A stretch of DNA of 5,989 nt from Chloroflexota bacterium (GCA_020849725.1 JADLAZ010000102.1:1-5989); one strand, 5' to 3'. Shown: positions 1-5,070, counted from the first letter of the stretch. A program made the numbers and translations. The notes: generated by a model not told the origin, from the sequence alone.

Positions 1-269
1 CGCTGATTCAGGCGCTGCGGGAGGGCTGGATCGGCGGGGCGTGCCTGGACGTGGTGGAGAAGGAGCCAGCCGCCCCCGACAACCCGCTGCTGACCATGCC
101 CAACGTCCTGCTGACCCCACACACGGCTAACTACTCGAATGAGGCGCTGGTCGATCAGGTGCGGCAGGGCGCCGATGAGGTGCTGCGCGTGCTGCGCGGC
201 GAGTGGCCCCAGAATCTGGTGAACCCGGCACTCAAGGCGGCCGGCCAACCGCCGCTGGGACAGGGATGA
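1..269 (+). CDS. D-2-hydroxyacid dehydrogenase (NAD-binding family), C-terminal fragment
   Basis: The gene enters from the left edge; the reading frame starts at base 3 and ends at the TGA at 267-269, leaving 88 residues. The fragment carries the end of the NAD-binding domain and the return to the catalytic domain. The DVVEKEP segment places the family's active-site Glu at bases 63-65. The TPHTAN segment places the catalytic His at 120-122, 19 residues after the Glu, the spacing I know from glyoxylate/hydroxypyruvate reductase-type members. Family enzymes reduce 2-keto acids to D-2-hydroxy acids with NAD(P)H in the cytoplasm. The ending, with a helix and then an NLVNP segment, is typical of a complete C-terminus, so the gene is cut only by the window. 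The substrate (phosphoglycerate, glyoxylate or another) cannot be told without the N-terminal half. Nearby sugar-acid enzymes suggest a role in carbon catabolism (inference). Confidence 0.9.
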   Translation, partial: LIQALREGWIGGACLDVVEKEPAAPDNPLLTMPNVLLTPHTANYSNEALVDQVRQGADEVLRVLRGEWPQNLVNPALKAAGQPPLGQG

Positions 270-273
270 CGGG

Positions 274-351
274 AACCGCGACTGGATGCGAACAGACGCG
301 AAGGAATGAACGTAAACAACTATTCGCGCCTATGCGCGCCCATGCGCGGTT
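274..351. repeat. Imperfect palindrome with 10-bp internal periodicity
   Basis: The left arm at 274-302 and right arm at 323-351 are inverted copies. By my alignment 22 of 29 positions pair, including perfect outer (AACCGCG) and inner (CGCGAA) blocks, around a 20-nt loop. Each arm is built from 10-bp units: on the right TATTCGCGCC, TATGCGCGCC and CATGCGCGGT follow one another from 321 to 350, and on the left the GCGA core recurs at about 10-bp steps. The element fills most of the 101-bp gap between two same-strand genes and ends 10 bases before the Shine-Dalgarno of the downstream gene. It could terminate or attenuate transcription, bind a protein on one face of the helix, or be a dispersed intergenic repeat. 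No poly-T tract follows, so a classic intrinsic terminator is unlikely. Confidence 0.75.
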
Positions 352-361
352 ATAGAAGCAG

Positions 362-366
362 GGAGG
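362..366 (+). promoter_or_regulatory. Ribosome binding site of the ring-cleaving dioxygenase
   Basis: GGAGG lies 4 bases before the ATG at 371. It fixes this start, and the encoded N-terminus, with its first metal-ligand His at residue 10, agrees with family length. Confidence 0.75.
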
Positions 367-370
367 AGTA

Positions 371-1327
371 ATGGCGCTGGAACTGGGCGGTTTGCACCAT
401 CTGACGGCGGTGACAGCGCATGCTGCCGACAACGTCGCCTTTTACACGCGTGTTCTGGGGCTGCGGCTGGTGAAGAAGACGGTCAATCAGGACGACGTAT
501 CGGCCTATCACCTGTTCTACGCCGACGCCGCCGGCAGCGCCGGCGCCGACGTCACCTTCTTCGACTGGGCGATGGCCGTGCGCTACCGGGCCGGCGCCGG
601 GGAGATCGCCGCCACCGGGCTGCGCGTGGCCGGACGCGCGGCACTGGACTGGTGGGCCGACTGGTTGCGCGATCACGATGTCACCACCACGTCGGGCACG
701 GACCCGCTCGGCCGGTCGACACTGACCTTCACCGATCCCGAGGGCCAGCGGCTGCTGCTGGTCGATGACACCAGCGCGACCGTGGCGGCCGGCGTACCGT
801 GGGCCGGCAGCCCCGTGCCGCCCGAGCAGCAGATCCGCGGGCTGGCGACGGTGACGCTGGTCGTGGCGCGGCTGGCGCCGACGGTGGCGCTGCTGACCGG
901 CATCATGGGCTTCCGCCAGGTGTGGCACGCGCCGGGGGCCAACGGCGCCGAGGAGGCCGTGTTCGCCTGTGGCCCGGGCGGCCCGGGGGCGGAGGTGCGG
1001 GTTGTGGCCGCGCCGGGCCTGCCGCCGGCCCGGCCGGGTCACGGCGGCGTCCATCACGTCGCCTTTCGCGTCCCGACCGACGCCGCCCATCAGCAGTGGC
1101 AGGCGCACTTGCGCGCGGCCCGGGTCGGGGTCACCCCGGTGATCGACCGGTTCTACTTCCGCTCGCTCTACTTCCGCGAGCCGGGTGGCATCCTGTTCGA
1201 GATCGCCACGGACGGGCCGGGCTTCGCCACCGACGAGCATCCCGAACACCTGGGCGAGCGACTGGCGCTGCCGCCCTTCCTCGAGCCACGCCGCGCTGAG
1301 ATCGAGGCCGGACTGCGCCCGCTGTGA
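371..1327 (+). CDS. VOC-family ring-cleaving dioxygenase (MhqO/PcpA-like)
   Basis: This 318-residue protein has two vicinal-oxygen-chelate (glyoxalase-fold) halves, about residues 7-133 and 155-280, the usual architecture and length for hydroquinone-type extradiol dioxygenases. The metal triad can be read directly: His10 in GLHHLT, His229 in GVHHVAF and Glu277 in LFEIATD. This is nearly the numbering I recall for PcpA (His11, His227, Glu276). Signature segments GLRLVKKTVN near the N-terminus and YFREPGGILFEIATD near the C-terminus are characteristic of the MhqO branch. Family members use Fe(II) and O2 to open substituted hydroquinone or catechol rings and are cytoplasmic. The true substrate is unknown; in many bacteria these genes are annotated only from homology. 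The next gene begins 24 bp downstream with no terminator between, so the two are probably co-transcribed. I chose the ATG at 371 because of the GGAGG just upstream. Confidence 0.9.
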   Translation: MALELGGLHHLTAVTAHAADNVAFYTRVLGLRLVKKTVNQDDVSAYHLFYADAAGSAGADVTFFDWAMAVRYRAGAGEIAATGLRVAGRAALDWWADWLRDHDVTTTSGTDPLGRSTLTFTDPEGQRLLLVDDTSATVAAGVPWAGSPVPPEQQIRGLATVTLVVARLAPTVALLTGIMGFRQVWHAPGANGAEEAVFACGPGGPGAEVRVVAAPGLPPARPGHGGVHHVAFRVPTDAAHQQWQAHLRAARVGVTPVIDRFYFRSLYFREPGGILFEIATDGPGFATDEHPEHLGERLALPPFLEPRRAEIEAGLRPL

Positions 1328-1341
1328 CCTCTGCCTGCATC

Positions 1342-1346
1342 GGGAG
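1342..1346 (+). promoter_or_regulatory. Ribosome binding site deciding the start of the enolase-superfamily gene
   Basis: GGGAG lies 5 bases before the GTG at 1352. An in-frame GTG at 1346 overlaps this site and would have no upstream site of its own, so 1352 is the better start and gives the family-typical MKITRVET beginning. Confidence 0.6.
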
Positions 1347-1351
1347 TGCCC

Positions 1352-2584
1352 GTGAAGATCACCCGCGTCGAGACGATCACGACACCGGACTACCCGAACA
1401 TGCTCTGGCTGCACCTGCACACCGATGCGGGGCCGGTCGGGCTGGGTGAGGCCTATTTCGGGCCGGCAGCAGTCGAAGGCTACCTGCACGAGACGGCCGC
1501 CCCCTACCTGCTCGGCCAAGACCCGCTGGCGATTGAGCGGCATCACTATCAGCTCGGCCGGCGCCTGCAGAGCCGGCTGACCCATCGCGGCATGGGCGCC
1601 GAGACGCGCGGGCTGGCGGCGGTCGATTTCGCGCTGTGGGACCTGTTCGGCCAACACATCGGCCGGCCTCTCTACGCCTGCCTCGGCGGGCCGGTGCGCG
1701 AGCGCATCCGCCTCTACAACACCTGCGCCGGTAGCGGCTACTTTGTGCGCCGCTCGGCGCGGGCCGGCGCCGACCTGCGCTCCACCTGGGGCATGGATGA
1801 CCAGCCGGCCGGCTTCGAGGACCTGCGGATGTGGCAGGACCAGGATCGCGCCGGCGACCTGGCCCGCGAGCTGCTGACGATGGGCATCACCGCCATGAAG
1901 ATCTGGCCCTTCGACCAGTTCGTCGAGGCAACACTGGGCCAGCACATCACGCCGGCGCAGATCGAGCAGGGACTGCGGCCGTTCCGCCAGATTCGCGAGG
2001 CGGTCGGCGCCCGGATGGAGATCGCCGTCGAGTTGCACGCACTGTGGAGCTTGCCGGCGGCGATCCGCATCGCTCATGCGCTGGAGGAGGTTCAGCCGCT
2101 CTGGTACGAGGACCCGATCCGCAACGACACCATCGAGGCGGTCGCCGAGTTCGCCCGGTCGACGCGCGTGCCGACGACGGCCTCGGAGACGCTCGCCAGC
2201 CGCTGGGCCTTCCGCGAATTGCTGGCGCGCGAAGCCGCCGGCATCGTCATGTTCGATCCCGGCTGGGTCGGCGGCATCAGCGAGGCGGTCAAGGTGGCGC
2301 ACCTGGCCGAGGCCTATCAGCGACCGTTCGCGCCGCACGACTGCAACGGCCCGGTCGTGTTCGCGGTCGGCGCGCACCTGTGCCAGGCGTTGCCGAACGC
2401 GCTGATCATGGAGGGTGTGCGCGCCTTCTACCTCGGCTGGTACCGCGATATCGTGACCGACCTGCCGGCACTCGACCAGGGCACGATTTCCGCGCCCTCT
2501 GGGCCGGGCCTGGGTTTACGCTTGCGCGACGATTTCCTGGCCGGTGAGCGGGTGCGAGTGCGAACGTCGGCGCTGCCGGCGTAG
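1352..2584 (+). CDS. Enolase-superfamily enzyme, mandelate racemase/galactonate dehydratase-like
   Basis: With the GTG start at 1352 this is a 410-residue protein, normal for the family. The N-terminal capping domain (about 1-125) includes GLGEAYFGP; the rest is the TIM-barrel. Expected active-site residues are visible: Lys183 in AMKIWPFD, metal ligands Glu227, Glu253 (YEDP) and Glu279 (ASET), catalytic-type His229 and His329 (APHD), and Glu354 (IMEG). Spacings of 26, 26, 100 (His to His) and 25 match what I recall for D-galactonate dehydratase, which suggests abstraction of a proton alpha to a carboxylate, dehydrating or epimerising a sugar acid. The first metal ligand is Glu rather than Asp (an ExH in place of DxH). 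An acidic, Trp-containing stretch of about 35 residues sits before Lys183. Substrate specificity cannot be assigned. It lies 24 bp after the dioxygenase, likely one operon, and its TAG stop overlaps a promoter-like -10 box for the next genes. Confidence 0.88.
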   Translation: MKITRVETITTPDYPNMLWLHLHTDAGPVGLGEAYFGPAAVEGYLHETAAPYLLGQDPLAIERHHYQLGRRLQSRLTHRGMGAETRGLAAVDFALWDLFGQHIGRPLYACLGGPVRERIRLYNTCAGSGYFVRRSARAGADLRSTWGMDDQPAGFEDLRMWQDQDRAGDLARELLTMGITAMKIWPFDQFVEATLGQHITPAQIEQGLRPFRQIREAVGARMEIAVELHALWSLPAAIRIAHALEEVQPLWYEDPIRNDTIEAVAEFARSTRVPTTASETLASRWAFRELLAREAAGIVMFDPGWVGGISEAVKVAHLAEAYQRPFAPHDCNGPVVFAVGAHLCQALPNALIMEGVRAFYLGWYRDIVTDLPALDQGTISAPSGPGLGLRLRDDFLAGERVRVRTSALPA

Positions 2585-2587
2585 AAT
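2558..2587 (+). promoter_or_regulatory. Candidate promoter of mntA-hepT
   Basis: TAGAAT at 2582-2587 matches the -10 consensus in 5 of 6 positions and includes the stop codon of the upstream gene. A weak -35 (GTGCGA, 2558-2563) lies 18 bp upstream. Transcription would start near 2594, just ahead of the mntA ribosome binding site (GGAGG, 2601-2605). Confidence 0.45.
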
Positions 2588-2613
2588 GTGCCGTCAACCT
2601 GGAGGCCGGTCCG

Positions 2614-2943
2614 ATGCACCCGCTCATCGCAACCCATAGCGCGGCGATCGCTGCGCTCTGCCGCCAGCATGGCGTGGCACGGCTGGAGATCTTCGGCTCA
2701 GCCACCGGCGACGACTTCGACCCGCACCGGAGTGATGTTGACTTGATCGTCCGGTTCATCGATCCCACGGCGCCAGGAATCGCACGCCGCTACTTTGACC
2801 TAGCCGAGGCACTTGAGCAGATGCTTGGCCGGCCAGTGGACCTGCTGGTCGACCAACCGCTCACGAATCCCTATTTCGCCGCGTCAGTGTCACAGACACG
2901 CGAGAGCATCTTTGAACAATCCACCGAAGAAGCTCCTGTTTGA
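2614..2943 (+). CDS. mntA: MntA-type minimal nucleotidyltransferase, antitoxin of HEPN/MNT module
   Basis: This 109-residue protein has the polymerase-beta-like minimal nucleotidyltransferase core. Gly28-Ser29 are followed after 11 residues by the metal-binding Asp41-Val42-Asp43, and a third acidic residue, Asp76, lies in RPVDLLV. Known MntA antitoxins neutralise HepT by transferring AMP from ATP to a tyrosine of the toxin; all residues needed for catalysis appear to be present. The usual motif is written GSX10DXD; here one extra residue is present, a variant I believe is common in this clade. GGAGG at 2601-2605 is 8 bases before the ATG. Its codon use (for example CTA, CTT, TCA, GGA, ACA, GAA) is visibly less GC3-biased than its neighbours, consistent with horizontal gain. 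The gene overlaps hepT by 32 bp. Confidence 0.88.
   Translation: MHPLIATHSAAIAALCRQHGVARLEIFGSATGDDFDPHRSDVDLIVRFIDPTAPGIARRYFDLAEALEQMLGRPVDLLVDQPLTNPYFAASVSQTRESIFEQSTEEAPV
2902..2906 (+). promoter_or_regulatory. Ribosome binding site deciding the TTG start of hepT
   Basis: GAGAG lies 5 bases before TTG 2912 and inside mntA. No ATG or GTG lies at a suitable place in the hepT frame. The ATG in this frame at 2813 would add about 33 residues (MSRCLAGQW...) that only translate mntA's other frame. Confidence 0.45.
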
Positions 2944-3250
2944 CATTCGTGCCGCGTGCGACGAACTCCAGTCGTTCCTGGTCGATGTGACCCGCGACGA
3001 CTATCGCACCAACCGGCTCCTGCGCCGCGGCGTTGAGCGAGACCTCGAGATCATCGGCGAGGCGCTCGCGCAGCTGCGTGTGGCCAATCCCAGCACCTTC
3101 GAGCGCATTCCGGCGGGAGCACAGATCGTGGCGATGCGCCATCGCTTGATTCATGGCTATGCGCAGGTCAGCGACGATATCGTCTGGGATACCGTCCAGC
3201 GCGATATCACTCCGCTGCGCCAGGCAGTCCAGGCTTTGCTTGATGCGTAA
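2912..3250 (+). CDS. hepT: HepT-like HEPN ribonuclease toxin
   Basis: From a TTG start at 2912 this encodes 112 residues, a normal length for the compact all-helical HEPN toxins (often annotated DUF86). The diagnostic motif RHRLIHGY occupies residues 76-83, an intact RX4HXY: Arg76 and His81 form the RNase active site and Tyr83 is the residue expected to be AMP-modified by MntA. Other family marks are the NLEIIGEA-like segment (here DLEIIGEALAQL, about residues 44-55) and DIVWDTVQRDI after the motif. The known role is cleavage of RNA (tRNA in characterised members) when free of the antitoxin, acting in the cytoplasm in stress or phage defence. The gene overlaps mntA by 32 bp, so translation is probably coupled. 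The start codon is the uncertain part; the family call is not. Confidence 0.87.
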   Translation: MNNPPKKLLFDIRAACDELQSFLVDVTRDDYRTNRLLRRGVERDLEIIGEALAQLRVANPSTFERIPAGAQIVAMRHRLIHGYAQVSDDIVWDTVQRDITPLRQAVQALLDA

Positions 3251-3296
3251 GCCGCGCCTCGGTGGAGGTGTCGACCACGATTGCGAGCGTATCAAG

Positions 3297-3344
3297 GGCG
3301 CGTGACCCGCGCGCCTGGTTCGTCAGCGTGCGCGCCGTGCGCAC
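3297..3344 (+). other. Tandem GC-rich hairpins after hepT
   Basis: Two perfect 6-bp stems stand in series: 3297-3302 with 3310-3315 (7-nt loop) and 3328-3333 with 3339-3344 (5-nt loop). They lie in the 178-bp gap between hepT and the Gfo/Idh gene. No T-run follows either, so they could be a factor-assisted terminator or a regulator site, or be chance in GC-rich DNA. The gap otherwise holds only a weak promoter candidate and a ribosome binding site; I see no small gene in it. Confidence 0.35.
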
Positions 3345-3351
3345 ATCTGGC

Positions 3352-3381
3352 TTGCGCGACTGGGATTGCCTCGCCTACGCT
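3352..3381 (+). promoter_or_regulatory. Weak candidate promoter of the Gfo/Idh gene
   Basis: TTGCGC at 3352-3357 and TACGCT at 3376-3381 are 18 bp apart. Each matches its sigma-70-type consensus at only 3 of 6 positions. The position, about 48 bp before the start codon, is reasonable, but chance is a real alternative. Confidence 0.25.
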
Positions 3382-3415
3382 AGCAGCCCAATGCCGACGC
3401 GAGGGCGGCCAGGCA

Positions 3416-3423
3416 GGGGAGGG
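3416..3423 (+). promoter_or_regulatory. Ribosome binding site of the Gfo/Idh gene
   Basis: GGGGAGGG lies 5 bases before the GTG at 3429. An ATG at 3427 overlaps that GTG by one base but is in another frame, so the true start is the GTG, which leads directly into the nucleotide-binding strand. Confidence 0.7.
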
Positions 3424-3428
3424 CAGAT

Positions 3429-4454
3429 GTGGACAAGCTGCGGGGCGTGCTGATCGGCTGCGGACACATCTCACGCAGCCACCTGCCTGGTTGGGCGGTG
3501 TCGCCCGACGCCGAGATCGTCGCGGTGTGCGATCTGGACCGGGGCCGGGCCGAGGCGCGGGCGGCGGAGTTCGGCATCGCGCGGGTCTACACCGACCCGG
3601 CGGCGGCACTGGCGGCCGAGCGGCCGGACGTCGTCGACATCGCCACCCGGCCGGAGACGCACCACGAGCTGATCGCGCTGGCGGCCGGTCAGGGTGCCCA
3701 TGTCCTCTGTCAGAAGCCGCTGGCGCCGACCCTGGCCGCGGCCGACGCGATGGCGGCGCTCTGCCGCCAGGCGGGCGTTCGATTTATGGTCCTTGAGATG
3801 TGGCGCTGGCTGCCCTGGTACCGAGCGATCGCGGCGCGACTGGCGACCGGCGAGATCGGGCCGGTCCACTACGCGCGCTTCCAGGGCGGGCGCCACGCCT
3901 TCCGGCGCGCCCGGCCGATCAACGACACGCAGCCGTACTTCGCCGACATGCCGCAGTTGCTGATCTACGAGATGCTGATCCACTGGATCGATACGGCGCG
4001 CTACCTGCTCGGCGACGTGACCAGCGTCTACGCCCGCACGACGCGGGTCAACCCGGCTATCGCCGGCGAGGACGTGGCGCTGGTGGCGCTGACGCATGCC
4101 GCCGGCGCGTCGACGCTGCTCGACCACTCCTGGGGCACGGCGCCGGAGCGCCGCCAGCAGCGCCGCCGCGATGGCGACGTCCTGATCGAGGGCCGTGACG
4201 GCTCGTACCGCTTCGACGACGAGGACGGCGTCCTCGTTCACCTCGACCTGGCCGGCGACGAGACCATCGTCGGTCGCTACAAGGAGGCCGGCGATCCGTT
4301 TCTGGCGGCCTTCGCCGCCTGCATCGGCGACTTCGCCGCCGGCGTGCGCCAGTGCCGGCCGTTCGAGTCGGAGTACGACGACAACCGGCGGACGCTGGCT
4401 GCCACGCTGGCGGCGTATGACAGCGCCCGGAGCGGACAGGCAGTGCAACTCTGA
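3429..4454 (+). CDS. Gfo/Idh/MocA-family NAD(P)-dependent oxidoreductase
   Basis: This 341-residue protein has the family's two domains. The N-terminal Rossmann domain (about 1-120) has the GCGHIS turn (Gly10, Gly12, Ser15) and an acidic end of the second strand (CDLD, Asp35/Asp37), which favours NAD over NADP. The C-terminal alpha/beta domain (about 121-341) follows. The usual EKP motif appears as Gln95-Lys96-Pro97 in VLCQKPLA: the key Lys is kept and Glu is replaced. His185 and Asp188 in LIHWID occupy the place of the catalytic His/Asp helix. The family oxidises or reduces hydroxyl groups of sugars, inositols or their derivatives in the cytoplasm; the substrate here is unknown. It starts with GTG, after a strong Shine-Dalgarno, 178 bp after hepT, and seems to be its own transcription unit. 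Its stop codon overlaps the promoter-like sequence of the antitoxin-like gene downstream. Confidence 0.9.
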   Translation: MDKLRGVLIGCGHISRSHLPGWAVSPDAEIVAVCDLDRGRAEARAAEFGIARVYTDPAAALAAERPDVVDIATRPETHHELIALAAGQGAHVLCQKPLAPTLAAADAMAALCRQAGVRFMVLEMWRWLPWYRAIAARLATGEIGPVHYARFQGGRHAFRRARPINDTQPYFADMPQLLIYEMLIHWIDTARYLLGDVTSVYARTTRVNPAIAGEDVALVALTHAAGASTLLDHSWGTAPERRQQRRRDGDVLIEGRDGSYRFDDEDGVLVHLDLAGDETIVGRYKEAGDPFLAAFAACIGDFAAGVRQCRPFESEYDDNRRTLAATLAAYDSARSGQAVQL

Positions 4455-4480
4455 CGCTCTGGCACTTGGTCGTGGATAAT
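4451..4480 (+). promoter_or_regulatory. Candidate promoter of the antitoxin-like gene
   Basis: CTGACG at 4451-4456 (4 of 6 to the -35 consensus) and GATAAT at 4475-4480 (5 of 6 to the -10 consensus) are 18 bp apart. The -35 box contains the TGA stop of the Gfo/Idh gene. It is the best sigma-70-type promoter I see in the window and would give a leader of roughly 90 nt before the ATG at 4579. Confidence 0.55.
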
Positions 4481-4492
4481 ACTGGGATGCTG

Positions 4493-4528
4493 GCATCGCC
4501 TTGCCGGCTGCAGTCGGTGAGGCGATGC
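4493..4528 (+). other. Hairpin in the leader of the antitoxin-like gene
   Basis: GCATCGCC (4493-4500) and GGCGATGC (4521-4528) form a perfect 8-bp stem. Inside, CCG (4504-4506) and CGG (4515-4517) can extend it beyond a 3x3 internal loop. It begins a few bases after the predicted transcription start, so it may be an operator for antitoxin autorepression, an mRNA-stabilising leader structure, or a terminator-like structure for the Gfo/Idh transcript. No T-run follows. Confidence 0.5.
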
Positions 4529-4578
4529 GTCAGACGCCAGTGCAGCGGGCGACACGCGAGATCGGGAGAGATGTCACC

Positions 4579-4782
4579 ATGGCCAAGCGACGCCGAATCG
4601 AGACGACGCAGCGCCCGGAGGCCGCCCCAGACTCGGTGCTACGGGCCTTGCTGGATGCTCCGAACGATGATGAGCCGCTGACGCCCGTGGATGAGGAGGC
4701 CCTGTCCGAGGCGTATGATGAGTTGCGCCGCGGGCTTGGCGTACCAGAAGCTGAGGTGCGGCGCCGGTTGGGCCTGGAGTGA
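4579..4782 (+). CDS. Small antitoxin-like protein
   Basis: From the ATG at 4579, with GGGAG about 10 bases upstream (4564-4568), this encodes 67 residues. The N-terminus is basic (MAKRRR), and then a charged, acidic C-terminal half runs from DDEPLTPVDEEAL (about 30-42) through a predicted helix to EVRRRLGLE. The DEPLTP segment followed by an acidic helix and an EVRRELGL-like end is a pattern I recognise from short antitoxins that sit next to RelE-type toxins; the acidic tail would bind the basic toxin. No clear DNA-binding fold can be named from sequence alone. The neighbour that should be its partner, a RelE/ParE-like toxin, is on the opposite strand, tail to tail with a 5-bp gap, instead of following on the same strand. 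An upstream in-frame TTG at 4501 would add 26 residues but lies inside the leader hairpin and is not favoured. Confidence 0.65.
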   Translation: MAKRRRIETTQRPEAAPDSVLRALLDAPNDDEPLTPVDEEALSEAYDELRRGLGVPEAEVRRRLGLE

Positions 4783-4787
4783 GATCG

Positions 4788-5054
4788 TCAACGCTGGTAT
4801 GCGCGCCCGCGAGGGAGCACGCGCAACACGGATAGTTGGCGGGTAGCGGCGTCAAAGACGAAGATCACCCGCCAGTCGCCGACGCGTAGACTCCGTTCCC
4901 GGCCGCGGTCGGTCAGCGGTTTCCAGGAGCCTTGCCCGGTCGCCGCGAGGTTCCTGACCGCATCAAGGACCCGCCGGGCGACCTGCTTATCGAGTCGTTC
5001 CAGGTCTCGAATGGCTGCTGGCAGATACTCGACGTCCCAGACTTGCCAACTCAC
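4788..5054 (-). CDS. RelE/ParE-family toxin
   Basis: This 88-residue protein begins at a GTG at 5052-5054. It shows the family layout: a first strand (WDVEYLPAA), two helices (about 13-39), then the antiparallel sheet with SLRVGDWRVIFVFD (about 55-68) and VLRVLPRGRAY (about 76-86). Basic residues on the sheet, including Arg57, Arg62, Arg78, Arg82 and Arg84, with an aromatic Tyr86 near the end, match the RelE-type arrangement for mRNA cleavage on the ribosome, though ParE-like gyrase poisons share the fold. No antitoxin gene precedes it on its own strand; only 71 bp separate it from the esterase stop codon. The antitoxin-like gene is convergent on the other strand. It could be read through from the esterase transcript or from a promoter in the AT-rich spacer. 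Confidence 0.82.
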   Translation of the reverse strand: MSWQVWDVEYLPAAIRDLERLDKQVARRVLDAVRNLAATGQGSWKPLTDRGRERSLRVGDWRVIFVFDAATRQLSVLRVLPRGRAYQR

Positions 5055-5063
5055 GGTGCGGTC

Positions 5064-5070
5064 TCACCCC
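5064..5070 (-). promoter_or_regulatory. Ribosome binding site of the RelE/ParE-like toxin
   Basis: On the minus strand GGGGTGA lies about 9 bases before the GTG start; its GGTGA part can pair with the 16S tail. It supports the GTG at 5052-5054 as the start. Confidence 0.5.

Noticed and set aside
350..2377. 675-codon open frame on the minus strand
   Set aside because: It lies antisense to the dioxygenase and enolase-superfamily genes, which both have full active-site motifs. Its translation is Arg/Gly/Ala/Gln-rich low-complexity sequence typical of shadow frames in GC-rich DNA.
2813..2911. N-terminal extension of hepT from an ATG at 2813
   Set aside because: The added residues only reflect an alternative frame of mntA, have no HEPN character and would make a 99-bp longer overlap.
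3262..3453. Possible small gene in the hepT-Gfo/Idh gap
   Set aside because: No ribosome binding site of its own, no recognisable protein features, and it runs into the Gfo/Idh coding sequence in another frame.
3471..4496. 341-codon open frame on the minus strand over the Gfo/Idh gene
   Set aside because: It mirrors the real gene, shows no recognisable domain and has Arg/Gln/Val-biased shadow composition.
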